From Terrihalobacillus insolitus (GTDB taxonomy: Bacteria > Bacillota > Bacilli > Bacillales > Amphibacillaceae), in assembly GCF_028416575.1 (NCBI RefSeq), contig NZ_JAMQKB010000004.1, positions 32,078-96,077 of the forward strand: DNA of 64,000 bases. Direction: 5' to 3'. This document shows, piece by piece, positions 27,082-36,898 of the stretch. A program made the position numbers and the translations under genes. Position 1 is the stretch's first letter. The number at the start of each line of letters is the position of its first letter. The notes below the pieces were generated by a model, which had not been told where the DNA came from, made no database searches, and worked only from the letters and a program-made list of their open reading frames with translations.

Positions 27082-27753
27082 ATGAAAGGTAAAAGTAAAA
27101 TCGTTAATAATTATATAGATATTTCCCAGCCTTTGGATGCTAATATCGGTCATTGGACAGGAGATACACCGTTTTCCTATGAATTGTCATTTTCCAAAGA
27201 ACAAACGGGTTCTGTTAATATTGGTCGAATATCCTCAAGCTTGCATACAGGGACCCACGTTGATGCTCCATTTCATTTTGAAAAGAATGGGGAAAATATT
27301 CACCAACTGGATATAAACGTATTTATTGGGCCTGCTAGATTAATAGATGTTTCGAAGTTTAAACAGATTGATAGAGAGGTGTTAAGTCGATTTGACCTTG
27401 ACGGGGTAGAGAGGGTTTTGCTGAAAACAGCGATTCCAAATAAGCCTGAACGATTTCCAGAAGAAATTCCTTTTTTAACAGAAGAAGGTGCTGATCTTTT
27501 AAAGGAAAAAGGTATCTTCCTTGTTGGGGTGGATGTTCCCTCAGTTGACCCAATTAATAGCAAGGAAATGAGTGCCCATAAGGCGCTATACCGAAATGGG
27601 ATTCACATTTTAGAAAATATTATGGTTGATGATATTGAACAGGGGGATTATGAACTGATCGCACTTCCTCTTCCAATAGTAGGGGCAGATGGTAGTCCAG
27701 TTCGAGCTGTTATTCGATCATTAAATAAAAGGCAAGGAGGAAAAACATGGTAA
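27082..27753 (+). CDS. kynB: Kynurenine formamidase
   Basis: Hydrolyses N-formylkynurenine to kynurenine and formate. The [12 protein letters not shown] segment (about residue 55) carries the metal-binding His/Asp residues of the cyclase-like formamidase family, and [10 protein letters not shown] and [14 protein letters not shown] are further family motifs. 223 residues from this ATG. A GTG directly before it could also start translation. It begins just after the kynU stop and overlaps the kynA start, indicating coupling. Confidence 0.92.
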   Translation: MKGKSKIVNNYIDISQPLDANIGHWTGDTPFSYELSFSKEQTGSVNIGRISSSLHTGTHVDAPFHFEKNGENIHQLDINVFIGPARLIDVSKFKQIDREVLSRFDLDGVERVLLKTAIPNKPERFPEEIPFLTEEGADLLKEKGIFLVGVDVPSVDPINSKEMSAHKALYRNGIHILENIMVDDIEQGDYELIALPLPIVGADGSPVRAVIRSLNKRQGGKTW

Positions 27754-28592
27754 ATAACAAGGAGTTTGCTTATGATTCTGAAAGAAATATTCAGACAGAT
27801 TTTGCAAGAAACATGACATATGAAGAATATTTGAAACTAGATGATATTCTGTCCGCCCAACATCGGTTGTCGGATCATCATGATGAAATGTTATTTATTG
27901 TTATTCATCAAGTTAGTGAGCTATGGATGAAGCTGATTTTACACGAAATACATTCTGCGATAGATTGTATTAGGCAGGACGATTTTTCGTCAGCTTTCAA
28001 GCGTTTGGCTAGGGTTTCAAAAATCCAAAACCAAATTATTTCTGCCTGGGATGTTTTATCTACACTCACTCCAGCAGAGTATATTGAATTTCGAGATGCG
28101 CTAGGGCAAGCATCTGGATTTCAATCGTATCAATATCGACTAATAGAATTTGCACTCGGGTATAAAACACCACATATTTTAAAAATTTATCAAAAGAATT
28201 CAGAGCTTTACGCTGTATTAAAAGAGGCTTTCGGAGCGCCAGGATTATATGATGTCGCTATTCAGGCTTTAGCACGGGCTGGATTTCCTATTAGCAGTGA
28301 AATCGTGGAAAGAGACTTTTCCATACCATATAATGAAGACGAGTCCGTCAAAAATGCCTGGATGAAAGTGTATCAAAACGTGGATAAGTATTGGGAGTTA
28401 TATGAACTTGCTGAAAAATTTGTGGATATTGAAGATTGGTTTCAGCAATGGAGGTTCCGGCATATGAAGACTGTAGAACGAATTATTGGTTTTAAATCAG
28501 GCACAGGCGGATCTTCGGGCGTAAGTTATTTAAAAAAAGTGCTTGATCACCGATTTTTCCCAGAACTCTGGGAGATTCGGACGGAGTTGTAG
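27747..28592 (+). CDS. kynA: Tryptophan 2,3-dioxygenase
   Basis: Haem enzyme that opens the indole ring of L-tryptophan to N-formylkynurenine. 281 residues. [20 protein letters not shown] and [11 protein letters not shown] hold substrate-pocket residues, [14 protein letters not shown] is the core motif, and [20 protein letters not shown] contains the proximal haem His. GCAAGGAGG precedes the ATG, which overlaps the kynB end by seven bases. Confidence 0.94.
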   Translation: MVNNKEFAYDSERNIQTDFARNMTYEEYLKLDDILSAQHRLSDHHDEMLFIVIHQVSELWMKLILHEIHSAIDCIRQDDFSSAFKRLARVSKIQNQIISAWDVLSTLTPAEYIEFRDALGQASGFQSYQYRLIEFALGYKTPHILKIYQKNSELYAVLKEAFGAPGLYDVAIQALARAGFPISSEIVERDFSIPYNEDESVKNAWMKVYQNVDKYWELYELAEKFVDIEDWFQQWRFRHMKTVERIIGFKSGTGGSSGVSYLKKVLDHRFFPELWEIRTEL

Positions 28593-28659
28593 GCCAGACA
28601 GCTTTTGTATACTGTTACCACATAGGCTTTGTCGAATAAAATTAGAGGAGAGTGATAAT

Positions 28660-29997
28660 ATGAATCGTGAGCAGTGGTCATCGAAACTAGGCTTTATTAT
28701 GGCTTCGGCAGGTGCAGCAATTGGGCTAGGGGCAATTTGGAAATTCCCATATGTAGCAGGCATGAATGGGGGAGCAGCTTTTTTCCTCATCTTTATCTTG
28801 TTTACTGTTTTAATTGGTCTTCCGATGCTTATTTCTGAGTTTGTTATTGGACGAGGCGCAAAGAAAGAGGCGATTACTGCTTATAAAACACTTGCGCCAA
28901 ATAGTAAGTGGAAAATAGTTGGGCAGTTCGGGGTTTTAGGTTCTTTTCTCTTGCTATCTTTTTACAGCGTTGTCGGTGGATGGGTGTTAATCTATACCTT
29001 TTTATCCATTACTGGGCAGGTCATTGGCGAAGGTGCGAACTATCCAGACCTTTTTGGCAGTATAACAGCATCTCCATTCATAACTTTAACAGGATTGGCG
29101 ACATTCTTACTTATTAATGTCATGGTTATATCTCTTGGAATCAAAAATGGAATTGAAAAAGCGAGTAAGTACATGATGCCATTATTATTCATTTTCTTCA
29201 TTGTTCTCGTTGTTCGTTCCTTGACATTAGAAGGAGCTATGGAGGGAGTTTCTTTTTTCTTAAAGCCGAATTTTTCTAGCATTACAGCTGGGGGAGTCCT
29301 GTATGCACTTGGTCAATCGTTTTTCGCATTAGCTGTTGGGTTTTCCTGTATGGTTACATACAGTTCCTACTTAGGTAAAGAAGTAAGTATTCCTAATGCT
29401 GCTTCTTCTGTTGTTTTAATGAATATTTTTGTATCATTGCTTGCGGGATTGGCAATCTTTCCAGCAGTATTCGCATTTGGGTTAGAGCCAACAGAGGGAC
29501 CAGGTCTCTTATTTGTTATTTTACCTACCGTATTCGCTGAGATTCCATTAGGTGGATTGTTCCTTAGTTTATTCATGCTCTTGTTCTTATTTGCAACTTT
29601 AACCTCTTCGTTTAGCCTATTAGAAATTATTGTTTCTGCTTTTACTGAGAACAAAGAACGTTCAAGAAAAAGAGTATCCTGGGTTTCTGGTAGTATCATG
29701 TTTATTGCTGGGATTCCAGCCGCTCTGTCGATGAGTACGCTAAGTAATTTTACCATTTTCGGTAAAACCGTATTCGATGCAACCGATTATCTCGTTAGCA
29801 ATATCATGCTACCACTTGGAAGTTTCTTAATTGCCATGTTTATCGTTTATAGAATGGATAAATCACTTGTAGAGAAGGAGTTTAAACTTGCTACTTCTAA
29901 ATCCATAGATTGGTATTCTGCTTGGGTTTTTTTGATGAAATGGGTTGTACCGATTACAATATTGATTGTATATATAAATATGTTAGGTATTTGGTAA
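28660..29997 (+). CDS. Na+-dependent transporter of the NSS/SNF family, probable tryptophan importer
   Basis: 445-residue symporter with about 11-12 membrane helices. GFIMASAGAAIGLGAIWKFP is the first helix with the Na+-site motif and unwound centre; GGAAFFLIFILF and FFALAVGFSCMVTYSSYL are later LeuT-fold motifs. Short bacterial NSS members include the tryptophan transporter TnaT and LeuT. Its place directly behind kynUBA, with GAGGAGAGTG at the start, makes tryptophan or kynurenine the likely substrate. The frame upstream of this ATG lies inside kynA and is dropped. Confidence 0.88.
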   Translation: MNREQWSSKLGFIMASAGAAIGLGAIWKFPYVAGMNGGAAFFLIFILFTVLIGLPMLISEFVIGRGAKKEAITAYKTLAPNSKWKIVGQFGVLGSFLLLSFYSVVGGWVLIYTFLSITGQVIGEGANYPDLFGSITASPFITLTGLATFLLINVMVISLGIKNGIEKASKYMMPLLFIFFIVLVVRSLTLEGAMEGVSFFLKPNFSSITAGGVLYALGQSFFALAVGFSCMVTYSSYLGKEVSIPNAASSVVLMNIFVSLLAGLAIFPAVFAFGLEPTEGPGLLFVILPTVFAEIPLGGLFLSLFMLLFLFATLTSSFSLLEIIVSAFTENKERSRKRVSWVSGSIMFIAGIPAALSMSTLSNFTIFGKTVFDATDYLVSNIMLPLGSFLIAMFIVYRMDKSLVEKEFKLATSKSIDWYSAWVFLMKWVVPITILIVYINMLGIW

Positions 29998-30078
29998 AGG
30001 AACAGGTAACGATATGAACATTTAAATATGCTTGATGGTAGGGATTGAGTGTGCATTAGCATGACCACAATAGAAGAT

Positions 30079-30123
30079 AAAAAACCTGACATTCTTAATT
30101 GAAAATGGATTTCAGGTTTTTTA
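30079..30123 (+). terminator. Terminator of the kynurenine operon
   Basis: AAAAACCTGA and TCAGGTTTTTT close a stem with an imperfect inner part and a T tract. Confidence 0.75.
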
Positions 30124-30277
30124 TTGCTTATCTGTTTTTGTTAGTTTACTATGTTCTTTTGTTCTTACAAAAATGACGGTTCTGAATTACATGAAATTGC
30201 TCTTCCAATAAGTTATCATGGATATTAGGGTTAGTGAGAAAACAATAAAGTGGGGTACTAAGTAGGGAGGGACAATA

Positions 30278-30817
30278 TTGAAACTTTTAGGATTATCAGG
30301 ATCATTAGTTGGATGGAAGACAAATGTTGCTGTCCATAATGTCTTAACAGCGGCAAAAGATCTTGATTCTAACATAGAAACTGAATTACTTGATTTAAGG
30401 GATTACGAAGTCGAATTTATGAATGGTGATCCATTAGCATATTATAATGAGGATACTTGGAATGTGGTAAATAAGGTCACGTCTGCTGACTTACTTGTTA
30501 TCGGCACTCCAATTTTTCAAGCATCCATTTCAGGCGCATTAAAAAACCTTTTCGATCACCTTCCAGTAGACGCTTTTAAGGGTAAAGTAACTGGCATGGT
30601 CACAAATGGGGCAATTGACAAACATTTTCTTGTCTCCGAGTATCAACTAAAACCGATTTTAACCTATTTGAAGGCATTGGTACCTACAACAAGTATTTTC
30701 ATCCATGAAGATGCGTTTAATGATGTAAATGAAATTATAGACAAGGAAGTATCAATGCGCATAAAGATGCTTTCTGAAGAAATGTTGTTTTTACAAAAAT
30801 GCTTGGATAGTAAGTGA
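30278..30817 (+). CDS. NADPH-dependent FMN reductase (SsuE-like)
   Basis: 179-residue flavodoxin-like protein supplying reduced FMN to a monooxygenase. GLSGSLVGWKTN (phosphate loop), GTPIFQASISGALKNLFDHL and the Ala/Gly-rich TNGAIDKHFL segment match SsuE/MsuE-type reductases. TTG start with AGGGAGG seven bases upstream. Its sequence is related to the reductase at 57534. It sits immediately before a SAM riboswitch, hinting that it too belongs to sulfur metabolism, although it lies upstream of that switch and no monooxygenase adjoins it. Confidence 0.83.
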   Translation: MKLLGLSGSLVGWKTNVAVHNVLTAAKDLDSNIETELLDLRDYEVEFMNGDPLAYYNEDTWNVVNKVTSADLLVIGTPIFQASISGALKNLFDHLPVDAFKGKVTGMVTNGAIDKHFLVSEYQLKPILTYLKALVPTTSIFIHEDAFNDVNEIIDKEVSMRIKMLSEEMLFLQKCLDSK

Positions 30818-30917
30818 GTGATAGGGAGAGGATCCGAGTCCTTTGTCCTTGATAAACTTATGTGTTGACATACTTTCAAAGTCCTAGTACCTTATTAATA
30901 CAGAATTAAATATTGTT

Positions 30918-31029
30918 TCTTATCAAGATAGGCGGAGGGACTGGCCCATTGAAACCGAGCAACAGACTTTTTCAAAAAAGTACTGTGCTAATTCCTGTGA
31001 GCATTATAAAAATGCTCAAGAGATAAGAG
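30918..31029 (+). promoter_or_regulatory. SAM-I riboswitch (S box)
   Basis: P1 (TCTTATC with GATAAGA) encloses GGCGGAGGGACTGGCCC, ATGAAACC-type ATTGAAACCGAGCAAC and GTGCTAATTCC, the S-box core sequences. A terminator hairpin follows at 31050 whose left arm can pair with the 3' P1 strand, so high SAM should stop transcription of the downstream peptide-type ABC transporter. Confidence 0.93.
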
Positions 31030-31049
31030 GAACAATCAATCGCATTTTG

Positions 31050-31082
31050 TCCTCTTCTTGTCTTCAAAGAAGAGCTTTTTTA
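31050..31082 (+). terminator. S-box terminator
   Basis: CTCTTCTT and AAGAAGAG form the stem, followed by CTTTTTT. GATAAGAGGA of the aptamer can pair with TCCTCTTCTTGTC as antiterminator. Confidence 0.85.
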
Positions 31083-31196
31083 TGCGAAACAGATCTAGTC
31101 TTGGTTTATTAATAAGGCTTTATTATAGCTTTGTCTAAATTCCGATTAAACGAATAGGTTTAATAATATAAGTACACACACTAGGGGGAATTAATT

Positions 31197-32816
31197 TTGG
31201 AATTGAATAAGATATATAAACTAGCAATTTCTTTCATTAGTATTCTACTACTTATTACTTTAATAGGTTGTTCAAACAGTGATACTAGTGGAACTGAAAA
31301 TGGAAAGTCAGATACAGAACAAACAATAGAAGATCCACAAGCTGGGGGTACACTGAACGTTGCATTTGCAGCAGAACCTGATACGATTGACTGGATGTAC
31401 ACAGGGGCTAGCTCTACAAGAGATATCGGCTGGCACATTTTTGAAACTTTATTTGCATTAGATAAAAATTACGAAACGAAACCAATGATCGCAGAAGGCT
31501 ATGAAGTGAATGATGATCGTACGGTATATACCATTTCAATTCGTGAAGGAGTTAAATTCCATGATGGATCAACAGTGACAGCAGAAGATGTTGCTGCGTC
31601 CATCGATCGTTGGAGAAAAGTATCTTCTGTTGGAAAAATTGCAAGTCAATACATTGAATCCGTTAAAGCAACAGAACTAACGATTGAAATCGAGTTAAAT
31701 GAAGTATATAACTCACTTCTAGTAGATATGTCTGCACCAAAATCAGCACTGATGATCATCCCTGCTGAAATTGCTGAATCTGCGGGTGAACAACCGTTAA
31801 AACCTGATCAACTAATCGGTACCGGGCCATTCAAGTTTGAAAAGTGGGATCGCGGGAACGAAATCGTCTTAACGAAATTTGAAGACTACAGTGCTCGTAC
31901 AGAAGAAGACTGGGGCGGATTAACTGGTAAAAAAGTAGCTTATTTTGACCAAATAAATTTTAAAATTGTAAAAGACCCACAAGTTGTGGTGAACGGGTTG
32001 AAAACAAATCTATACGATTATGGTCAATCTATTCCACCAGACTTATATACAGTAGTTGAAAGTACACCAACTATTGATCCGGTAACATATATTAATGGTT
32101 ACTCCATTATCACACCGGATAAATCAGAAGCACCATTTGATGATCTAAAAGTACGCCAAGCACTAAACTATGCACTTGATAAAAAAACAATTGCACAGGC
32201 AGCATACGGAAATGAAAAGTTTTACTCATTTGACGGTGCCTTATTTGTACCAGAGCAAACCAAATTATATTCAGAAAAAGGTACAGATATGTATTTGGCA
32301 TATAACACAAACAAAGCAAAAGATTTGTTGGAACAGTCCGATTATAACGGTAAGCCTATAAAAATTATGTATGCAAACAACTATGATGATTACAAAAATA
32401 TTTCTGAAGTAGTAAAACAACAATTAGAAGCTGTTGGATTTAAAGTAGAGCTTGTACCATACGAATGGGCAACATATCTTGAAAAATGGGCAGATCCTGC
32501 CAACTGGGATTTAGTAGTTATCGGATGGTCTACGCGTTTCTCACCAAACGAATTGGGAATGCTTAGCCTAGACACGTCAAGTAGTGGATGGTATCAAAGT
32601 GAACGTTGGGAAAACCTCATTGCTCAATATAGTAATGTAACAACAGACGCAGAAAGAAAAGAAATCCTAGGGGAAATGAACCAAACGGTTTATGATGAAT
32701 TACCATTCGTTAAAATTGCTAATGAGTCAACGCTCGATATCAAGAGTACAAAGGTGAAAGATTACGATAGCTGGATTGGCCAACGTTTCTGGAATACTTG
32801 GAAGAGTGATAAATAA
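31197..32816 (+). CDS. Peptide/nickel-type ABC transporter substrate-binding lipoprotein (SBP family 5)
   Basis: 539-residue lipoprotein with a signal peptide ending LIGC. AGGTLNVAFAAEPDTIDWMY opens the cluster-C binding fold, and ISIREGVKFHDGSTVTAEDV is the SBP_bac_5 signature. TTG start with CTAGGGGGAA upstream. It is the first gene after the S box, and complete permease and ATPase genes follow. Its ligand is therefore probably a sulfur compound (Met/Cys-containing peptide, glutathione or a similar thioether); this is inferred from riboswitch control, since the fold alone only says peptide-like. Confidence 0.87.
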   Translation: MELNKIYKLAISFISILLLITLIGCSNSDTSGTENGKSDTEQTIEDPQAGGTLNVAFAAEPDTIDWMYTGASSTRDIGWHIFETLFALDKNYETKPMIAEGYEVNDDRTVYTISIREGVKFHDGSTVTAEDVAASIDRWRKVSSVGKIASQYIESVKATELTIEIELNEVYNSLLVDMSAPKSALMIIPAEIAESAGEQPLKPDQLIGTGPFKFEKWDRGNEIVLTKFEDYSARTEEDWGGLTGKKVAYFDQINFKIVKDPQVVVNGLKTNLYDYGQSIPPDLYTVVESTPTIDPVTYINGYSIITPDKSEAPFDDLKVRQALNYALDKKTIAQAAYGNEKFYSFDGALFVPEQTKLYSEKGTDMYLAYNTNKAKDLLEQSDYNGKPIKIMYANNYDDYKNISEVVKQQLEAVGFKVELVPYEWATYLEKWADPANWDLVVIGWSTRFSPNELGMLSLDTSSSGWYQSERWENLIAQYSNVTTDAERKEILGEMNQTVYDELPFVKIANESTLDIKSTKVKDYDSWIGQRFWNTWKSDK

Positions 32817-32829
32817 CTTAAGCTATCTT

Positions 32830-32872
32830 CGGAAGTTCGCTAGAAGAGTTCTTCTGGCGTACTTCCGTTTTT
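32830..32872 (+). terminator. Intercistronic hairpin terminator/attenuator
   Basis: CGGAAGTTCGCTAGAAG and its near-complement CTTCTGGCGTACTTCCG, followed by five T. Lying between the binding-protein gene and the permease genes, it should leave more transcript for the binding protein than for the membrane subunits. Confidence 0.82.
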
Positions 32873-32901
32873 AATTTGAGTAATGGGGAGGAGGAAGTAA
32901 A

Positions 32902-33846
32902 TTGCTGCAATACACGATTCGTAGGTTCATTTCCGTCATTCCTGTGATGTTTATCGTTAGTGTCATCGTATTTTTGCTTGTGCACTTAACACCTGGGAAT
33001 CCAGCCTATTTGATTTTAGGCGAAGATAGTTCACAGGAAAGCATTAAGCAGCTTGAACAACAATTAGGTCTTGATAAACCAATTGTTGTGCAGTTTTTTG
33101 ATTGGATTAAAAATATACTAACTGGGGATCTCGGTCAATCGATATATTCATCTGAACCAGTTACTCAAGTTATTTTTGATCGTTTTGGGCCCACATTTAG
33201 TTTAATGCTTTTATCTTTAATTTTTATTTTGGTTATTTCAATCCCTATAGCAATATTTGTTGTCGCAATGCGAAAAACCATTTTGGATCCAATATTTTTA
33301 ACGATATCGCTACTCGGTGTATCGATTCCAGAATTTTGGTTTGCGATTTTACTCGTTTTAGCTTTCGGGGTTACGTTTCCAATTTTCCCTGTTGCAGGTT
33401 ATGCTCCTATCGCAGAAGGAGTGTTTTCTTGGCTTTACTATTTAATTTTACCTGCATTCGTTCTTGCGGCAGTTGAAGTTGGTCTTATTGCCCGAATGCT
33501 ACGAGATGGAATGCTTGAGTCAATCAATCAGGATTACACCCGAACCGTTCGTGCCAAAGGGGTTCGCGAAAGCACCGTGTTAATGAAGCACGTATTCGCA
33601 AATGCATTAATACCAACAACAACAGTAGTCGGAACAGCGGTTGCTGGTTTATTAGGTGGAACAGTTATAATCGAAACATTATTTACGATCCCAGGAATCG
33701 GCCAGCTTTTGATCGACTCTATTTATCGTCGTGATTACCCAGTGATTCAAGGTGTGGTTTTAATTATTTCAGCTATTTATGTACTAATAAATCTATTGGT
33801 TGACTTACTTTATGCATTCTTAGACCCGAGAATTCGTTATGATTAA
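32902..33846 (+). CDS. ABC transporter permease, DppB/OppB-type
   Basis: 314 residues with six membrane helices. LVHLTPGNPAYLILGED is the OppB/DppB N-terminal motif, and RTVRAKGVRESTVLMKHVFA is the EAA loop contacting the ATPase. It ends with FLDPRIRYD as usual. TTG start with GGGGAGGAGG upstream. Confidence 0.9.
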   Translation: MLQYTIRRFISVIPVMFIVSVIVFLLVHLTPGNPAYLILGEDSSQESIKQLEQQLGLDKPIVVQFFDWIKNILTGDLGQSIYSSEPVTQVIFDRFGPTFSLMLLSLIFILVISIPIAIFVVAMRKTILDPIFLTISLLGVSIPEFWFAILLVLAFGVTFPIFPVAGYAPIAEGVFSWLYYLILPAFVLAAVEVGLIARMLRDGMLESINQDYTRTVRAKGVRESTVLMKHVFANALIPTTTVVGTAVAGLLGGTVIIETLFTIPGIGQLLIDSIYRRDYPVIQGVVLIISAIYVLINLLVDLLYAFLDPRIRYD

Positions 33847-33864
33847 CTTAGAGGAGCGTTCACT

Positions 33865-34731
33865 ATGTTTAAGAAAAAACGAAACATACTTGCACTAAGC
33901 TTGTTATTGCTTATTAGCCTTGCAACCACTACTGCATCGTTATGGCTCCCGTTATCTCCTGCCTATATTGATCCATCACAACGATTACTCAGTCCTTCTG
34001 AGACGTACTGGTTTGGGACAGATGACTTTGGAAGAGACCTTTTCGGCCGAACCATTGTCGCTGCCCGTGTGTCGCTACTCGTAGGTGTTGTTGTTTCTCT
34101 TGTGTCAACTGTACTAGGGACCATTGTCGGCCTTGTTTCGGGATATTATAAAAAAGCTGATTTTATCTTAATGCGTATTATTGATGGGATGCTCGCTTTT
34201 CCGGCTTTACTTTTGGCATTATCTTTAGTTGCGGCATTGGGCGGTAGCATTACAAACATTATCATTGCGTTGACATTTGCTTTTTTCCCTGTCATGACCA
34301 GAATCGTTCGGTCGGCCGTGCTCCAAATCAATCACTTGCAATATATTGAAGCTGCGAAAACAACAGGAGCTAGCGATATCGTAATATTGTTGCGTTACAT
34401 GTTGCCGAATGTGTTATCTCCGATTATTGTGCAAGGTACATTCATTTTTGCTAAAGCGATATTAGCGGAAGCAGCACTTAGCTTTTTAGGTGTTGGGGTA
34501 AATCCATCAATACCTACTTGGGGTAACATGCTGCAGGAGTCACAGATCTATGTCACAATCGCTCCATGGTTTTCGATCTTCCCTGGGATTGCGATCGTTA
34601 TTACAGTTCTTACGTTAAATATTCTAGGTGATGGAATACGTGATGCGTTTGATCCACATTCCACAAACCGAAAGAAGAAACGATTTTTAAGACGAAGAAA
34701 TCAAGATGTCACACTTAATGGGGGAAGCTAA
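33865..34731 (+). CDS. ABC transporter permease, DppC/OppC-type
   Basis: 288 residues. HPFGTDDFGRDL-type motif appears as YWFGTDDFGRDLFGR. EAAKTTGASDIVILLRYMLP is the EAA loop, and the C-terminus reads LNILGDGIRDAFDP. It partners the preceding permease; the ATG is preceded by GAGGAGCG. Confidence 0.9.
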   Translation: MFKKKRNILALSLLLLISLATTTASLWLPLSPAYIDPSQRLLSPSETYWFGTDDFGRDLFGRTIVAARVSLLVGVVVSLVSTVLGTIVGLVSGYYKKADFILMRIIDGMLAFPALLLALSLVAALGGSITNIIIALTFAFFPVMTRIVRSAVLQINHLQYIEAAKTTGASDIVILLRYMLPNVLSPIIVQGTFIFAKAILAEAALSFLGVGVNPSIPTWGNMLQESQIYVTIAPWFSIFPGIAIVITVLTLNILGDGIRDAFDPHSTNRKKKRFLRRRNQDVTLNGGS

Positions 34732-34732
34732 A

Positions 34733-35755
34733 TTGCTAGAAGTAAATGATTTAAAAGTACATTTAGATACTGATAGCGGAATCGTCAAAGCAGTCGATGG
34801 TGTATCTTTCACAGTTGAGGCTGGTAAAACTATTGGAATAGTTGGGGAGTCTGGAAGTGGTAAAAGTGTGCTTGCGATGTCTTTGACGCAGCTGAACCCA
34901 CAGCCACCTGCTTTCTATCCTCAAGGAGAAATTTTATTTGAAGGCAAAAATGTATTGAAACGAACAAAGAAGGATTTGCGAAAAATCCGAGGCAACGATA
35001 TCGCGATGATTTTTCAGGATCCAATGTCCAGTTTAAACCCTGTTTTTAATATTGGTGATCAAATTAAAGAAGCAATCCGTACCCATGATAAAAAAATGTC
35101 TCGTCAAGATGTTGAAAAAAAGGTAATCGAGCTATTAACAGATGTTGGTATTCCTGATCCGAAGCGTCGTATAAACGATTATCCGCATCAATTTTCAGGT
35201 GGGATGCGACAACGTGTACTGATTGCGATTGCGCTGGCATGCAAACCAAAATTGTTGATTGCCGATGAACCAACAACCGCTTTAGACGTGACGATCCAGG
35301 CACAGATCTTAGAACTTATGAAAGATATACAAAAAAAGTATGGTACAGCCATTATTATCATTACCCACGATTTAGGTGTCGTCGCTAATATCGCGGATAA
35401 AATATTAGTCATGTACGCTGGCAGAATTGTAGAGGAAGGCAGTGTGCATGATATATTTTACCGGACATCAATGCCATATACATGGTCACTATTACGTTCG
35501 TTACCACGTTTGGACATTGACGAGAGTGAACGCCTGCTTACTATTAAGGGGCAGCCACCTGATTTAATCCATCCGCCTGAAGGATGTAAATTTAATCCTC
35601 GTTGCCCATTCGTGTCCCCAGAATGCTTAAAAATGGATCCGCCTTTAACAGAAAGAGGATCCAATCATCGCGCGGCATGTATTTTGTCTAACGAACAATT
35701 TGAGGAAGCAAAGCAGGCGCTGATCATAGCTGAACGGAAAGGAGTCCATTCATAA
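34733..35755 (+). CDS. ABC transporter ATP-binding protein, DppD/OppD-type
   Basis: 340 residues. Walker A GESGSGKSV, signature FSGGMRQRV, Walker B LIADEPTTALD, and the Opp-type C-terminal domain with CKFNPRCPF (Cys-rich oligopeptide-transporter motif). The frame is open from 34706 inside the permease gene, but a TTG with GGGGGA seven bases upstream gives the natural N-terminus MLEVNDLKVHL. Confidence 0.9.
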   Translation: MLEVNDLKVHLDTDSGIVKAVDGVSFTVEAGKTIGIVGESGSGKSVLAMSLTQLNPQPPAFYPQGEILFEGKNVLKRTKKDLRKIRGNDIAMIFQDPMSSLNPVFNIGDQIKEAIRTHDKKMSRQDVEKKVIELLTDVGIPDPKRRINDYPHQFSGGMRQRVLIAIALACKPKLLIADEPTTALDVTIQAQILELMKDIQKKYGTAIIIITHDLGVVANIADKILVMYAGRIVEEGSVHDIFYRTSMPYTWSLLRSLPRLDIDESERLLTIKGQPPDLIHPPEGCKFNPRCPFVSPECLKMDPPLTERGSNHRAACILSNEQFEEAKQALIIAERKGVHS

Positions 35756-36762
35756 TGTCTGAACCGTTACTACAAATTCGGGATCTTAACGTTCACTTTC
35801 CAGTTAAAGAAGGAATTTTTCAAAAAACAACGGGCCACGTTAAAGCAGTTAATGGCGTGGATTTATCAGTTAACAAGGGGGAAACGCTTGGGATTGTTGG
35901 GGAATCTGGTTGTGGAAAAAGTACACTAGCACGAACAATCATCGGTTTGCAAAAGCCAACATCTGGAGATATTTTGTTTGAAGGAGAAAGTTTACCAAAT
36001 TATAGCGCAAAGCAAATGCGCGCGTTACGCCGCGATATTCAAATGGTTTTCCAGGATCCATTTACCAGTCTGAACCCACGAATGAAGGTTGGCGACACTA
36101 TTGCCGCTCCTTTAAAAGCATACAAAACAACAAATAATTTGGAGCATCGTGTGAAAGAATTAATGGAGCTTGTTGGTCTGAAACCAGATGATCACTATAA
36201 CAGACTCCCGCACGAATTTTCTGGGGGGCAACGTCAACGAATAGGGATCGCACGCGCCATCGCATTAGAGCCTAAATTAATTATCTGCGACGAACCAGTT
36301 AGTGCGTTGGACGTATCCGTGCAAGCGCAGGTGATCAATTTGCTTGAAGACCTACAAAAGCAATTGAATTTAACATATGTATTTATCGCACATGATTTAT
36401 CTGTGATCAAACACATAGCCGACAAAGTAGCAGTCATGTATTTAGGAAAGGTTATGGAAATGTCCGACAGTTTATCGTTTTATAAAAACGCACAGCACCC
36501 TTATACGAATGCATTGTTATCTGCTATTCCATTCCCTGATCCCGAGAAAGAAAGAACACGGCAACGAATCGTTTTACGTGGGGAATTACCATCTCCAGCA
36601 GACCCGCCATCTGGGTGTGTTTTCCACACGAGGTGCCAATTTGCTCGTGAAGATTGCAAAACGAATACCCCTCCATTAAAACAGAAAGGGCAAAATGAGC
36701 ATTATGTAGCTTGTTTCTATCCTATAGAACGAGAGCAGGAGGTAAAACAAACAAAACTATAA
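35755..36762 (+). CDS. ABC transporter ATP-binding protein, DppF/OppF-type
   Basis: 335 residues. Walker A GESGCGKSTLA, signature FSGGQRQRI, Walker B LIICDEPVSALD, and a C-terminal CVFHTRCQFA motif. Its ATG overlaps the stop of the preceding ATPase gene by one base. It completes a five-subunit importer. Confidence 0.9.
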   Translation: MSEPLLQIRDLNVHFPVKEGIFQKTTGHVKAVNGVDLSVNKGETLGIVGESGCGKSTLARTIIGLQKPTSGDILFEGESLPNYSAKQMRALRRDIQMVFQDPFTSLNPRMKVGDTIAAPLKAYKTTNNLEHRVKELMELVGLKPDDHYNRLPHEFSGGQRQRIGIARAIALEPKLIICDEPVSALDVSVQAQVINLLEDLQKQLNLTYVFIAHDLSVIKHIADKVAVMYLGKVMEMSDSLSFYKNAQHPYTNALLSAIPFPDPEKERTRQRIVLRGELPSPADPPSGCVFHTRCQFAREDCKTNTPPLKQKGQNEHYVACFYPIEREQEVKQTKL

Positions 36763-36764
36763 AG

Positions 36765-36883
36765 CGAACTCGTTTCAGCAAGCTGACACATCGGGGAATC
36801 AGATGGAGTTGCGAATCCACCTGATTGGAGATTCCCACCTACGCTTCGCTTAGAGGTGGGAGTCTAAAACCCTTTAAAGATTA
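36765..36883 (+). repeat. IS200/IS605-like palindromic repeat, copy 1
   Basis: About 119 bp nearly identical to 52785-52908. It contains two hairpins: an outer GGGAATC/GATTCCC pair with a bulged inner stem (TGGAG/CTCCA-type), then CCCACCT-ACGCTTCGCT-TAGAGGTGGG. GTCTAAAACCC follows. The second hairpin and its tail look like the right end of IS200/IS605-family elements. No tnpA or tnpB frame is present. It separates two convergent genes and could also stop transcription. Confidence 0.65.
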
Positions 36884-36898
36884 ATGTCTCGTTCCAAG

